The notes below the pieces were generated by a model, which saw nothing but the letters and a program-made list of their open reading frames with translations, was not told where the DNA came from and did not search any database. A program made the position numbers and the translations under genes. Positions 23,098-35,300 of a DNA stretch of 64,000 nucleotides are shown piece by piece. The DNA comes from Nymphaea colorata (taxonomy: Eukaryota > Streptophyta > Magnoliopsida > Nymphaeales > Nymphaeaceae): assembly GCF_008831285.2 (NCBI RefSeq), contig NC_045145.1, positions 4,010,723-4,074,722 of the forward strand, written 5' to 3'. Numbering within the stretch: position 1 is the stretch's first letter; each line of letters opens with the position of its first letter.

Positions 23098-24662
23098 TCA
23101 TAGATGACGAAGAAGAAGATGAGTTCCCACCTCCCAACCGTGAGGACCCTCAAGAGACCCAAGAGGGCGAAGTCACGAACAAGGTTGTCCAAGGTGCATG
23201 TTATACCTTGAGAGTCCTTAGCCAACCAAGTGCCAAGGTGGTGTCTGGCAGCCTTAAAGAACGTGAAAGTAACCATGTTCAACAAGCTAAAAGATCGTCT
23301 GCCTATGACCTTGAAGGATATGAGCTCCGATTACTGTTCCAAGGGGACGAATTCGTCCATCAAACCGAGAGTATGGAGACACATAGCCCAAACGACATGG
23401 GACTCGACCACCATGGGATGTCTCAAAAAAAACACACCGAAGGGGTGGAGATGATGTTGAGCAATGAGCAGCCTATCATGGTCCAACCAGCTGAAATTTC
23501 TGAGGGGCAGACCGTCACGACCGAATGCAAGGAAACGGCATTGGGGGCGTTAGAGAGTGAACATGCATTAGCAATCAGTGTTGGTCAAGGTGAAAACGGG
23601 ATTGAGGACCCATTTATGGAGCTGAAACCGGTACGTAAACCAGAACTTTTCCTATGCTTGGCCACTGCCAAATCTGGTCAGAGTGGTATTAACAAAAGTT
23701 GGACAACTCGGGTTGATAGCGTGGAGCACCTACGACTACCAACGGTTGTTAGGGAGCAATTGTGGGTCCCGTGGATAAGGACGATTCAGTGGGGAACCCC
23801 GACGACTAAGTTGCCACCTAAGAAGGGTGGCGATACTGCCACAAAGTTTTCAACACAGTCCACACGTGGAGAGTCAGAGCAAAACACAGTGGCCGTAATT
23901 TCCGGGCATCCAATAGTCGGTCTAGTAGAAAAAGATAGGCCAAGGCTAATGAGGACTGAAGAATGGACAAATATCACAGCGATTGGCAGGTCATGGACGA
24001 AACGTTGGCAGAAATTTTTGGAGCCCTCCCAAGGTGTTACTCACGCCCTAACAATCATAGGTGCTAAACCAACGAATGAGGGCAAAGAAAGTATGAGGAA
24101 AATGGAGAATGCCACCAATCTTAGATCCCTTTTAGCAGCTTTCAAGGGTCAGCTCTTAGCCAAGTCACAAGCACACATGGGGCTGATTTTCGATCGCAGG
24201 AAGGTGCAAGAAATGATGGCATCAGACACTTTCAAGGAACTTCGTGTTAGGGGAGAATCCCAACTAGACAGACTCCCCAGGGATTATGGACCATGTTTTC
24301 GTCGAGTAATTTTCTTTTTACACGCCCTTACTCCCAGAACAAAAGTTGTAATGTGTGTGGGCGATCCGTACACAAGAGCCAAGAGGTTCGCGGGTCAGGC
24401 CTACGACAGAGGGAAACCCCATGGTAAGAGCACCTGGGCCGGTTATGCATCGGAGCTCTTCAAGAGGGTAGTACAGGACTTTCCGGGTACGAGAGCTTGG
24501 GGACAAGCTCAGTCTCAGCGGGGTGAAACTGATATGGGTCTGCCTAAGACTAGGTCGGGACTAGCCTCACTCGCTGCCGAATGCCACATACTACCCACGA
24601 CCCGGAACGCAATGCTCGACTGCGCGAACCCTTTTGTCGTCACGAGTGCCCGAGAGGCTTAG
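22893..24662 (+). CDS. gag C-terminal zinc knuckle plus long unknown open frame
   Basis: This frame continues gag after a frameshift near 22890. It opens with a Pro-rich segment, then VRYLTAKERDEIFKAGLC and a zinc knuckle, CVSCDEKWVKGHKC, of the type seen after gag in plant Ty3/gypsy elements. An open frame of about 450 further codons follows and runs past the start of the 3' LTR (24530), ending at 24662. It begins with an acidic stretch (DDEEEDEF) but shows no protease Asp-Thr/Ser-Gly, reverse transcriptase or integrase motif. The likely first codon in the listed frame is a GTG, so independent translation is doubtful. It is either a degenerate pol region, a gag extension or captured host sequence. 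Confidence 0.6.
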   Translation, partial: QDGPPPTAPKPQPPVFPKVEPRPAFRDNVHVRYLTAKERDEIFKAGLCVSCDEKWVKGHKCQGIHMFVVIDDEEEDEFPPPNREDPQETQEGEVTNKVVQGACYTLRVLSQPSAKVVSGSLKERESNHVQQAKRSSAYDLEGYELRLLFQGDEFVHQTESMETHSPNDMGLDHHGMSQKKHTEGVEMMLSNEQPIMVQPAEISEGQTVTTECKETALGALESEHALAISVGQGENGIEDPFMELKPVRKPELFLCLATAKSGQSGINKSWTTRVDSVEHLRLPTVVREQLWVPWIRTIQWGTPTTKLPPKKGGDTATKFSTQSTRGESEQNTVAVISGHPIVGLVEKDRPRLMRTEEWTNITAIGRSWTKRWQKFLEPSQGVTHALTIIGAKPTNEGKESMRKMENATNLRSLLAAFKGQLLAKSQAHMGLIFDRRKVQEMMASDTFKELRVRGESQLDRLPRDYGPCFRRVIFFLHALTPRTKVVMCVGDPYTRAKRFAGQAYDRGKPHGKSTWAGYASELFKRVVQDFPGTRAWGQAQSQRGETDMGLPKTRSGLASLAAECHILPTTRNAMLDCANPFVVTSAREA

Positions 24663-27600
24663 TGAGGGTGTGACTTGGCCACACGACGTAGGAGGATTAG
24701 GGGCAGTACTAACCCTTTTGGATGCAGGTCATAGCACTAGAGACACCGCACCCAGCGCCGCGGCACGTCACGTGACCTGGCCGGACCAGCCATTGCCGGC
24801 CGAGGTCACCCTACAGCTGCCGAGCGTGGCCGAGCCAGCCGTGGACGACGGACGCACTTGCCGCGGAGAGGACGACTGCCGAGGTGACCAGGAGAGGCTG
24901 CCGGGCGTGGCCGAGCCAGCTTCCGATGACAGGAGCGCTGGCCGCAGCCCGCAGCTGCCGAGCGTGGCCGAGCCAGCCGCGGACGACGGACGCACTTGCC
25001 GCGGAGAGGATGACTGCCGAGGTGACCAGGAGAGGCTGCCGGGCGTGGCCGAGCCAGCTGTCGATGGAAGGAGCGCTGGCCGCAGCCAGGACGACCGCCG
25101 GAGTGACCAGGAGCTGCTGCTGAACGTGGCCGAGCCAGCTGCCGAGGGCCAGGACGGACAGACAGTCGACGAGAGTGCTGGCCGCAGAGGAGGCGAGCGC
25201 CGGGCAGAGCAGACGACGTTGCCGCGCCGGGCGTTGCCATGCTGGGTACTGCCGCGCCGGGCACTGCCGCGCCGAGTGCTGCCCCGAGCAGGACGACCGC
25301 CGAGGCCCGTCGGGCGACGCAGGACAGCCGCAGCCGCCCTCGAGCCCCTGCCACAAATCACAGGGAGGTTGCCTTCTGCCGACAGCCTTGCCCAGACCCT
25401 GCCGAGATTCATTGTGAGGCTACGGTCCGAGTTGCAGACGCCTTCAGAAATGTTAGGGAGGCTATTCACCGAGCCCAGCTCAGGACCACCGAGCCCAGCT
25501 CGTCCCACCAGACCGAGCCCAGCGGTCCGTTGACCAGAGATGCACAGCGGACCATGTTTGACCGTGGACTTGGTACAAGAGATCCAGGTACAGAGATCCA
25601 GACCCGAACCGTTGATCCAGATCCAGACAGATTCGGAGCGGGTCCTGGAGCAGGAGCGACAGAGCAGATCCATGGATCAGGATCCACCATTCAGACCGAA
25701 CCGGTTCAGTGAGTGAGACAGACCGAGACAGGACGATTTTTGTATCGAATCGATTTTCTGAAACCTATTCCTAGATCTATGATTTAGACTCGATACGTTG
25801 GTGTATCGACCCAGCTCACGCGCCGACCCGGGACGAGACTTAGACCGTTCCGGGACGCGCAATAGTATATAAGATAATGCTACAGTGTTTTAGGGTAAGC
25901 TTTGTAATAAGTTTTTATCAATGTTTTAATGTGTGAAGCATCTTCAGGCGCGGCCTTCTTCTTCCTCTTCTCGTCTGCAACTTCCTCACCCGAGAGCTCA
26001 TTGCAGCTCATTTTCTGCATCCAAGGATCATGACGGTGATCTTCCCCTCTCCTTTGAATCTTCTCTGGTTCTTCTTCAACCGGAAGTTCACAGGCGTGAA
26101 GAACCGGTGGGTTCTTCATCTCCTTCGTTCATCTTCCCTGTTTCCACCGAGAACGACGAACCAGCCGCGGGTTTGGTGATCACGGCCAAACCGGGAGGGC
26201 TGGCTCGACAACAGGGAAGGAGACGCCGGACTGACTGTGTCTAGACGACCATTCCAGCCTCCGGCATGCTCAGGCGATGGATTCAGTCAAAGAAACGCGA
26301 CATCGGGTGAGGAGGAAACGTGCGCAGGCCTCAGCAAGCCGGTGCGTTCTACCTCTCGATCGTGCTCTCCATTGACCGAATCTTTTGGGGCTTTTACTCC
26401 CACTGCATTCCTCGAAAAGTATACTGCAACTTTCCCTTTTGAATTTTCCGATTTGGTGGAGAATCGAAGCCGGAAAGTTAAGAACAAACAGGTGGGTTCC
26501 TGACAGGCTCCGCCGCCGACCTCTTCGTGTTTCCGGCGAATTTTCCGGCGATTCGACCGTCCGATCATCACAACTCCGGTGCCATTCTCTTCCTAACATC
26601 TGTGCGCCTCTACCCACCAAGTTTCGCGAAGATCCAACGGTGGATGGCGGCGTGAGAGGTCTCGAAATGAATCTGGTGGAAATCGGCGGCGTTTTCACAG
26701 AATCGCCGCCTGTCACCACCACGACCCAAGAATCGACTAATTCTTGGGATTTCCATGGAATCTGGTGATGTTTTAACTTCCATTCTCTTCATTTTTTAGT
26801 TATACATCCATCCATACTGGTTTCATGGCTGTATTCCTCGTCGTTCGCCCGATTTGAAGCTCGAAAGGACGAAATCTGCTGAGAACGCAGGCGACGAGCT
26901 TCCTGGACGACGTAGAACTCCGGCGGGATTTCGGGCTCAACGAGTGGGCCTTCTGGTGCTCGGTTGGCCCTCATCTTTTGGGCGTCTAATCCTCTTGGTG
27001 TTGGCTTCCTCTCAGTCGAGTTTCACGATTTTAGGAGCTCTCTACAGATTATGGAGATTTTTTGAAGCTTTGGAGGTCTGGCAGGTCATCTTCTCCAGAA
27101 CCTGTGCTGGCAGAGTTCGAGCGGGCTTCTCCTTCGTCGAACCCAGCTGCAGACGCGTCGGGCTTCCTCTTCCTGAAGATAATCCTTTCCCTGAGCGTGC
27201 TGGTGTCCTCTGTACAGCTCCAGATCGACGAGAATCAGCTGGACCTCGCTGTTCTTCCCTGGGAGATGCCTTGCAGTCGCAGACCACACAATCGCGCGTC
27301 TGCCTGAACCGAGGCTCAGCCTCAAGCTTTCCCGAATCGAACTTCTCTTCAGGATAAGCACCGTGCCTGGTGCATCTCTTCCCTCTCTTCTGTGCTTTTC
27401 TGATTCATCTTCCTCCCTGTAATGCGTTATATCTCTTACTGTTGTGAGGAAGACCCGAAGGAGCCAGCGAGGGTTACTGCGTACAGAAACCCTCGGGAAG
27501 AACAGGGAGCTGCGGGTTTTCGTTGATCGGTGGGGTGTTGCTGTCGAGATTTTCACCTTCACGAGCTGAGTGGGAATCAAAGACCGATTCCCTGCCTTCG

Positions 27601-28588
27601 TCTGTAGCTGCTGCTTTTGGCTGCGAGGAAGACCCGACGACAAGAGTTGCCTTCGAACCAAAAGGACGCGGGGTTTCGGTGAAAACAGAGGTCTGAGAAC
27701 GCTTGACATCCTGAGCAGAGGAGAACAGGGGACCCAGACACTTGCTGTTCTGAGCGAGAGGGAGATAGAAGCTCGGCATCCTCGACACCCACTCGAGGAG
27801 ACACTGCTGCACCCCTCCCTTTGACGCTCCGATCAGGCTTCTTCCTGGCTATCTTCAGTTGCTGTCGTGGAGCTGCCAACCGAATCTTCCTCTGTTCACT
27901 CGAGTTGCTGTAACAGGGGCCGCTCGGGAGATGACGCTTACCCTTGCGGTTGTGTGCTGCTGAGACAGGACTGCTAAAAAGGGGAACCGAACCGGGACTT
28001 ACGCACTCCTTCTCCCAGCCGAGCTTTAGGCTCAACCCACGTGACAGAGTGGGCTGATTGCTGAGTGCCTTGACTCGGACTTTTTTGTCAAGGCGTGACC
28101 CCGGACTAGCTCCGGGAAGGTTGGTGTCGATTTCCCCCTATAGAGCGGGGAATGGGTGTTTTTGCTTGAGCCCGCCTTCGAAGGCGTTGCGGCCGACCGA
28201 GGTCCTTTTGGGCACAAGTGCCGAAGACACACCTACGGGCTACTTGACCACCTAGGGGTTACGGGCGTGGTTTGCTCGACTAGGCATGCTTGAATGGTTT
28301 GGTTATGTGAATGTGATGCGCGTTGAGTGAGTGCTTACTTGTATCGCATCGGTTGTACTAGCGTCGTCCCTCATTGCGTCCGTGTTAGGAGTTGGCCTTT
28401 GGGGTTTTGGAAAACCATTCCAGTTTTCACGTCCTAAGGAAAAAATTTTAGCTGGGGTTGCATGTCCGGCATGGATTGAGTTGTATAAGTCTCATTATAT
28501 TGTTTTCCGCGTCTATCTCAAGAGATCTTTGGGAAAGGAGTTCGGCATTCGGCAGCTAGTTTAGGCGGTCCGACCCGGGGTCCCATCA
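24530..28588 (+). repeat. 3' long terminal repeat
   Basis: 4,059 bp, beginning TGATATGGGTCTGCC and ending CCCATCA. It matches the 5' LTR along its length but differs by small indels, by a 138-bp tandem duplication near its start (24814-25089), and by loss of part of the GCCGCGCCGGGC repeat. A purine-rich GCGGGGTGAAA at about 24518-24528 immediately before it is the likely polypurine tract. Confidence 0.9.
24814..25089 (+). repeat. 138-bp tandem duplication inside the 3' LTR
   Basis: CAGCTGCCGAGCGTGGCCGA starts a unit at 24814 and again at 24952. The 5' LTR has a single copy of this unit near 17976. The duplication therefore arose after insertion or by copying from a variant template. Confidence 0.85.
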
Positions 28589-28602
28589 GATTGGTATCAG
28601 AG
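28589..28602 (+). other. Primer-binding-site sequence outside the 3' LTR
   Basis: Directly after the CA ending the 3' LTR the sequence reads GATTGGTATCAGAG, matching the bases that follow the 5' LTR (AATTGGTATCAGAG). Similarity stops at this point. A normal 3' LTR is followed by host DNA, so this is either a relic of a second, mostly deleted element or a tRNA-primer copy carried into the insertion. Confidence 0.75.
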
Positions 28603-28695
28603 AAGAACAGTACGAAGATTAGTTTTAATTAAATAGTCAGAATTAGATCTCAAATCTGATTGGAAACCAAATGTGATTCTTATCTTACTAAGGAT

Positions 28696-29180
28696 TAAGG
28701 TGGGCATCCGGCCGGGCGGTCCAAGTCTCAAGAAACTTGAAATCAAGCTCGCCTGAAGCTTTTGCCGGACGGCTCGTAGTTATTGGAAAGGATCCGACTG
28801 TCAACTTCATACCCACCGGATGGACGATTGAATGTGTCTACCCCTATTTGAAACCCTTGACCATTCATTTTTTAATATCTCATAAACAATTGATGATGTG
28901 ATAAGCGCTTCTAAAAGAGACATCAGCTACACACAAAGAGTTTTTTGAGAGAATCACTAAGACACACAAAAACTGTTTAAGGGAGTCATTAGTGACATGC
29001 CAAAAGTTTGTACGCTATATATATATATATATATAAAAAGAGAGAGAGAGAGAGAAATATAAAAAAATGAGTTTTAAACACTTATGTGGGGTCGAGTTAG
29101 GCCTTAAATACCTGACTCGAGCCCGCTGATCAGCACAAGCCCCTGCCATCAGGGATACCCGACCGTTGCCCACCCTTACT
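28696..29180. mobile_element. hAT-like short element upstream of the GTPase gene
   Basis: The left end TAAGGTGGGCATCCGG and the right end, whose reverse complement is TAAGGGTGGGCAACGG, form an imperfect terminal inverted repeat. The flanks (CTAAGGAT and CTAATGAC) are only partly alike, so a target duplication is uncertain. An AT microsatellite and GA run lie at about 29016-29055. The element ends about 160 bases before the GTPase start codon and may form part of its promoter. Confidence 0.5.
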
Positions 29181-29342
29181 AATGACCCGAGTACGAAAAT
29201 AACGAATCGGTTCTGAACAAATATCCGATTAAAACCGAACCATTTGGCGCCCGAAGTCGCCAACGAGGGCCCGGGATGGGCATAAGCAGGCAGCTCTGGG
29301 TTCCGGATCGCGTAAATTTACCGGGAATCACCTGTTCGAAAA

Positions 29343-32300
29343 ATGGCGGAAGATGACGAAGGTCCGCCGGAGGCAGTCGAGATTGTCAAAGTCGTTAATC
29401 GGAGTGCGGAGGTGTCTGCCTCAGGGGTTCAATCTCTTCCGGATGATGTTACGAGCTCGGTTGGGGTGACCGTAATTACTGGCTACCTCGGTGCCGGTAA
29501 ATCGACGGTAGGTACTTTTTTGCAACTTACATATAGGGTTTCTTGTGCAATTACCTTTTCATTTCTAGTAGTTTTCTGAATACAAGTCCGAGCTATTGGT
29601 ACTCTTTTTCTGGTTTGAGTATTTGCAAAAGCTCTTTTTAGGTTGAGCTACTGGTCGTATCGAAGTTGGTTTTCTTGATAAAGATGGAGATTATGTGAGA
29701 ATTTTCCGTCAAAGTGATGGACAATAGTTTGAGAGCTTGCAACTTATTATCTGAAGAGAAAATTCTTCGGTAATTGAAAATTTGAGTCTGACTGTAGAGT
29801 TTAACACATTCGCCGCTAACAATAGGGTTTTTTTTTTTTTTTTTTTTGGGTGACCAAGGAGTTGGACTCTCTATGTCCAATGGGCGTACAGAAGGAAAGT
29901 TCGAAGGGAAAAAAATAAAACGTTAGAAGAGCTTGAAGACTTACGATTCTCAAAGATGAACCCACCTCGATCTTACACTGTAAAAGCCCAAGGAACCGTC
30001 ATTTTGTTCTTTAACTGAGGCTGCACAAAACGTCGAGCCTCTGTTCCAGAAATTGGTTTGAGAAAAAACAGATTCACCAGTTTGCGCTCTTCTTTGCAAG
30101 TGTGTAAAGTGCGTTGTTAATTGTTATTATAGAAATTACCAATGAAAGGCACGGTTGAAATCATTGCCTGTTCCGATTTCTGTCCTTTTTTTTATTATGC
30201 TAAGAGAATGAAGCTGGTTCCATGGAACATCTACTTGTTCTGTTTTTGCTTTTGTTTAGCAGTCTTTCCTTGAGAGAAGGAACATTTGCTTCGATATTGC
30301 TGTCTTTTAATAACATGGGAAGTTCTTCAATTCTTTATCCTGTTTTTATCTTAAATGATACCTGAAAAATGGTGGTTACTTTCAACTTAGAGACTGGTGG
30401 ACGTGAGTTTGCATCAGCTTAACAAATGATACCTCACGTTGTGACTTCAGCTGGTTAATTATGTACTCAACGCCCAACATGGTAAGAAGATTGCAGTGAT
30501 TTTGAATGAGTTTGGTGAAGAGATTGGTGTTGAAAGAGCAATGATTAATGAAGGAGAAGACGGCAGTTTAGTTGAAGAATGGGTAGAACTTGGCAATGGC
30601 TGCGTTTGCTGCACGGTCAAACACAGCTTGGTTCAGGCCCTGGAGCAACTGGTTCAAAGGAAGCAGAAGTGAGTGCTTTTCATCTAGTCTCCAGTAGTGG
30701 CTGACATATACCTTGAAAAATTTTATTGGTCTTCTTGTTCCTAGACATTTTCACATCCAATCATGCGTGTTCCAAAATAAACACATATCTACACAATTGA
30801 GTGGTGTGCCTGGATGAGTACTTTTATTTTTCCAGGTGTTTTGGTGCTCTAAAATGGTCTTTTGGGAAATATATTTTTGCAGTCCCGGCTGTTTTTCCTC
30901 GACAAAGCGTGTTCTATGCTTGTGTTTTGTAACTTCTATTTCTCTTAATCAGCAAATTTTCACATTGGAGACTGAATTGCCTCGAAAGAGTTATATTGTT
31001 TGTAATTTAAAATCATATTCTATGATCATACTAGCTCATTGAAGTAATAACCGTTGAGTATTTATCATGGTGCTGGATATTACAGGCTTGATCACATACT
31101 GTTGGAGACCACAGGCTTGGCTAATCCTGCTTCAATTGCATCTGTGCTTTGGCTGGATGACCAACTTGAATCATCTGTTAGGCTAGACTCCATCATTACC
31201 GTGAGTTACTATTGATGATTTAACCGTTGTATTTTAGTAGTTTATATGTTCTTGTGTTCAGTGGCTTTCATGGTATATTAATTCAATGAATGAAAATTTC
31301 GTTTATCTTCCAAGAAAAGTAGATGTTCACAACTTGAAATTATGAGCTTTCTACTGCTTTTCTTATAAAAACATTGATAAAAGTTCAAAACAGATATTAA
31401 ATGATAAAACAAGCCTGAAAATGTTTAAAATATATTAAGAACGTTCTTTGTGGAAAATCTTGTGATATCATCACTGATCACACACTTTCAAGATATTTTC
31501 ATTTTTGCAATACAATTTTTTTCTCACAGCATTTTGAAGATATGGCAGATATGTGTGACAGTGATTAGAGCCTGCTGTTTCTTTTGGCATGTTAGTTGTC
31601 ATGATTGCAGGTCAAGCATGGGTCACTTGAGGCAACAAAAGGCTAGTCAGTCTGGTCAGTCTAAGTATATATATGTACACACACACACACACACTCACAC
31701 ACACACACACATACACACACGTATGCACATGGAAGGAATTTTTTAATTGACCAACCACTAGGCTGATTAGTTGACTAGTCTGACGAAATGGTTGCTGGTT
31801 TGACAACATAAGTCAGTTGACGACTGGTGGGATTTTAACTACTAAGTTTGTCAATAGACTAAAATTATACTGTTTCAGGTGTTTGGTAATGGTCCACATT
31901 CCTAAGAGCTTGTCTCTAAATACATTTTGATAGAAAACTGTCAACCATGTACAACTGTACATTTTTTACTCATCAGTGTTCTGTGGCTTTTGTCCTTGTA
32001 TATAATTGCTAAGACTTAAGCATTGAAGCCTTTATTCTTAGGAATACTTGAGAAAAGTGATGCAAAAATTCCCGGGAAAACATTACTTAAAAGTACTTTT
32101 TTGACATGGTCCTTTCTGATGGGTCAAGAGACATGTTGGATGGCATAATTGCTGTGTACATATTAATCAACGGCCATGTCAATCACTTCACTCATGAAAA
32201 TCAATTCTGCCAATTCCTTCATTTGAGATAAGAAATTCAACTAGTGGAGATATGCAAATAATTGATTCGTTAGCTAATGTAGTGTTTGGTACATGTGGCA

Positions 32301-35300
32301 AACTAGTTAAGAGTGATGACAAAGAAAAGGGAAACCAAAGGGAATAGGTTGGATCCAAAATAAGTTCTTGTATAGAGGGTTACACAGAACATTTACTAGA
32401 GGTAATTCAAGACACTAGAAAGACTAATAGGGACTAGTTTATCCAACTCAGCCCAGGTTGATTGTCCATAGATAAATAATTGCAAAAGTCTAAGAATACA
32501 CATACTCATTTACAGGTCTAGTTGGTTGACCAACAACTAAATGAATTGATTGACTAGTCCGACCAACTAGTCACTGGTTTGCAATGTAGGTTGGTCTATA
32601 ACTGACTCATCATACTATTTGGGACTAACCAGCTGACTGGTTGAGATTTTGACAGCTAAGCAGTTTATGGTGTTTTATCAAACATGTTCAAGCGGTTATT
32701 TGAAATTTGTGGTGTAAAAGTAAGGCAAACATACAATCATCGATTTCTATTGACATCCTTTCACCCCGTACATCACAGAATTGGAGTTGCAATTTTTTTT
32801 TTCTGTCTTTTTGTTTTTATGGTTGAGATATGAAGAACTCTTGCACCACAGGACCTATATGTTTCTGGAACATTCAGTGCTGATATCATCAATGGGTGCT
32901 CATGGAAGTACTTTCCTAGACTACTTAGCTTTGTGTGCCATTTACTATTTTAAAGTTATTTGTGTTTTCTGTTGATGAGTTAAGTTATTTTATAGGTTGT
33001 TGATGCAAGAAACCTGCGGTTGCAGCTCGATGAGTATAATAAGTCACGGGCTTTTCCTGAAGCATTTCTTCAAATTGCTTTTGCGGTATAGCAATAATGT
33101 TTTTTGCTCCTTAGTGTATCATATTGTCTAGGAAACTTTGTGCTTCAGGTTCATATGGAAGAATGACAAAAAAAAAAACTTTGCCATTCCTTAAAGGCTT
33201 AAAAGCATAGGAGGTAGTCTAACTTCAGATGGCCCATGTATTAGGAAAAACCAACTTTCTTTTTCTTTTGTAAATTTTTATTTAATAGTTTTATTCTGGA
33301 AATTTTTAATGCTTGAACTAACTAATTCTATGTGTGAGCTGATATTTGTGCTTCTACAGGATGTTGTAATTCTTAACAAGGTTGACCTAGTCTCTGAGGA
33401 GAATGTTGGGATTATAAGTTCAAATGTGATTGAGGACTTGGAGAAGGAGATTTCTACTATCAATTCAATTGCTTGTGTAGTGCGGACAGTTCATTGCCAA
33501 GTTGACCTCAATTATATCTTTGATTGCAAGGCCTACAATGATATGGTTAGTCATAGTTCTTTCTTGTAACACTTCATAAAGCAGTGGAGCACATAATATT
33601 ATTTTACATATTTTTGAAATATCAAGTTTTGATTTTGGGAAAGGAGGTTATGTTTGGGAGCCTTCGATCATCTGAGAATATGATATATATGAATCTCATT
33701 CTAGAATCCAAGGCTAATCAAACTAAGGAACTGAGTTCAGACCTAACTGATCTTAGGGTGAATGGCATAGAGCTTATTACACATGAAGGGTAAAGGACGG
33801 GTAAGCTAAGCGAGATTCAGTTGACCTGCAGCAAAACTTGACTGCAAGATAGAATTTGCATTTGGCACGGTGGAAAGAGGTCAAGCTAAAAAGCACCAGA
33901 TCTATATGACTTGAAATTCTCACACTTAATGCATGCATAATTTCTTCATTTAAAAAATCCATGCATACTTCAACGCATTTTTCTGGACATTCACATTTTA
34001 ATAGGAATGTATATATGCATAATGAATGAACTTTCTGTATTAACTGCAGTCACAGTTGTTGGACTTGGTATTTTTTCCATTTGTACAATGCAAGTTTCAC
34101 TTTGTTAACATGTCTATTCAAAAGTGCTTTCATCTTTCATTCTATTCTATGTAGTCATGATCCATTTTTCTCGTAACAATAGTTTTGTAGTCTTTCATGT
34201 AAAATGCAGAAATCCTAGACCATCTGAACCAATTCGTTTGAAATTGTTTTTTTGTTTTCTAGCATGTGGCTCATCTGGAAGCGCTGTTGGAAAAAGCCAG
34301 AGATGATTCTAGTAGTGCCCATGACTTTGAAGTAAAAACCTTATGCATTTGCGAAGAAGGATCAGTTGATTTAAATCAGGTATGTGCAATTATGCTCTAC
34401 AGGCAATCTTCTATACTACATATAAAGGAGAAATGAGCAACATCAACGGCCAAAATTGTTGTGGAAGTTACAAAGGCTGTAAACAATGAGAAACTTTTAC
34501 TCTGGGCTGTAAATAAATTTCAATTTCTCTTAGGATTCTTATATATAAGATGTTACCTTCTCACATTTGGCACTTGACAAGGTAGAACTGGGAATTTTCA
34601 GAATCTTTGATGTGGTTTAGCATGAGCTGGCCCAGCTCCTAAGTCCTGTCCCACGTAAGAGGAGCTCTCTCTCTCAAATAGGAATTTAGAAACTAAGAAT
34701 CACCTATGCAGTTAAGTGCAATTAATTTCCTATTTCTCAATAGAGAATAGTTGTGCCTGTATGGTGAGAATAAACCTTTTTGAAAATTAAAAATTGATGA
34801 GGAATTATTAACTGACTGCATGAGATGCCAACCTTTGAGAGCATAAATTTTGCCATTTCCAGTTTCTTTGTCGATCATGCGTTGATCCAGAGCACCACCA
34901 CCGAGGGCTAACAGGAAGCAGATCTAGTTCCAGACAAAGGCAGATGCATAGAACTTTCCCATTCTATGTGATGTCAGTTTCTACTAACGGCAAGAGGGGT
35001 AGAGGATCTGTCAAATCAGTTTCCAGACATGGACACGATGGGATAGGTAGACTTGGGAGGGCTAGAACTGACTGGGTGGGGGTATACATCAATGCCGTGA
35101 AGAATGAACTGCTGATACTCCGATCACAACATACACTTCTTCTCTTATACGTGGCTGAGCTTGAGTGAACTAGTTGCTGGTCTGAGACAGAGGTCAGTTG
35201 ATGACCACAATTTTCTAGTATGGCTAGTTGATCGGCTAGTAGCGATTTTGACAACTAAGATCTGTTTAGGAAGCATTTATTGTTATATAAGAACTGAAAT

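Larger units (their letters stand above)
17694..28588 (+). mobile_element. Large gag-only LTR retrotransposon (TR-GAG/LARD type)
   Basis: Two near-identical direct repeats of about 4 kb (17694-21676 and 24530-28588), each beginning TG and ending CA, flank an internal region of about 2.85 kb. The internal region starts with a primer binding site for initiator-methionine tRNA and encodes a gag protein with a retrotransposon gag domain and a zinc knuckle. No protease, reverse transcriptase, RNase H or integrase is visible. Its products would therefore have to be mobilised by an autonomous relative elsewhere. This layout fits the non-autonomous TR-GAG and large retrotransposon derivative (LARD) classes of plants. 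The gag type suggests a Ty3/gypsy relative. Small insertions, deletions and substitutions between the LTRs show that it is not a very recent insertion. No 5-bp target duplication is evident. Confidence 0.9.
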
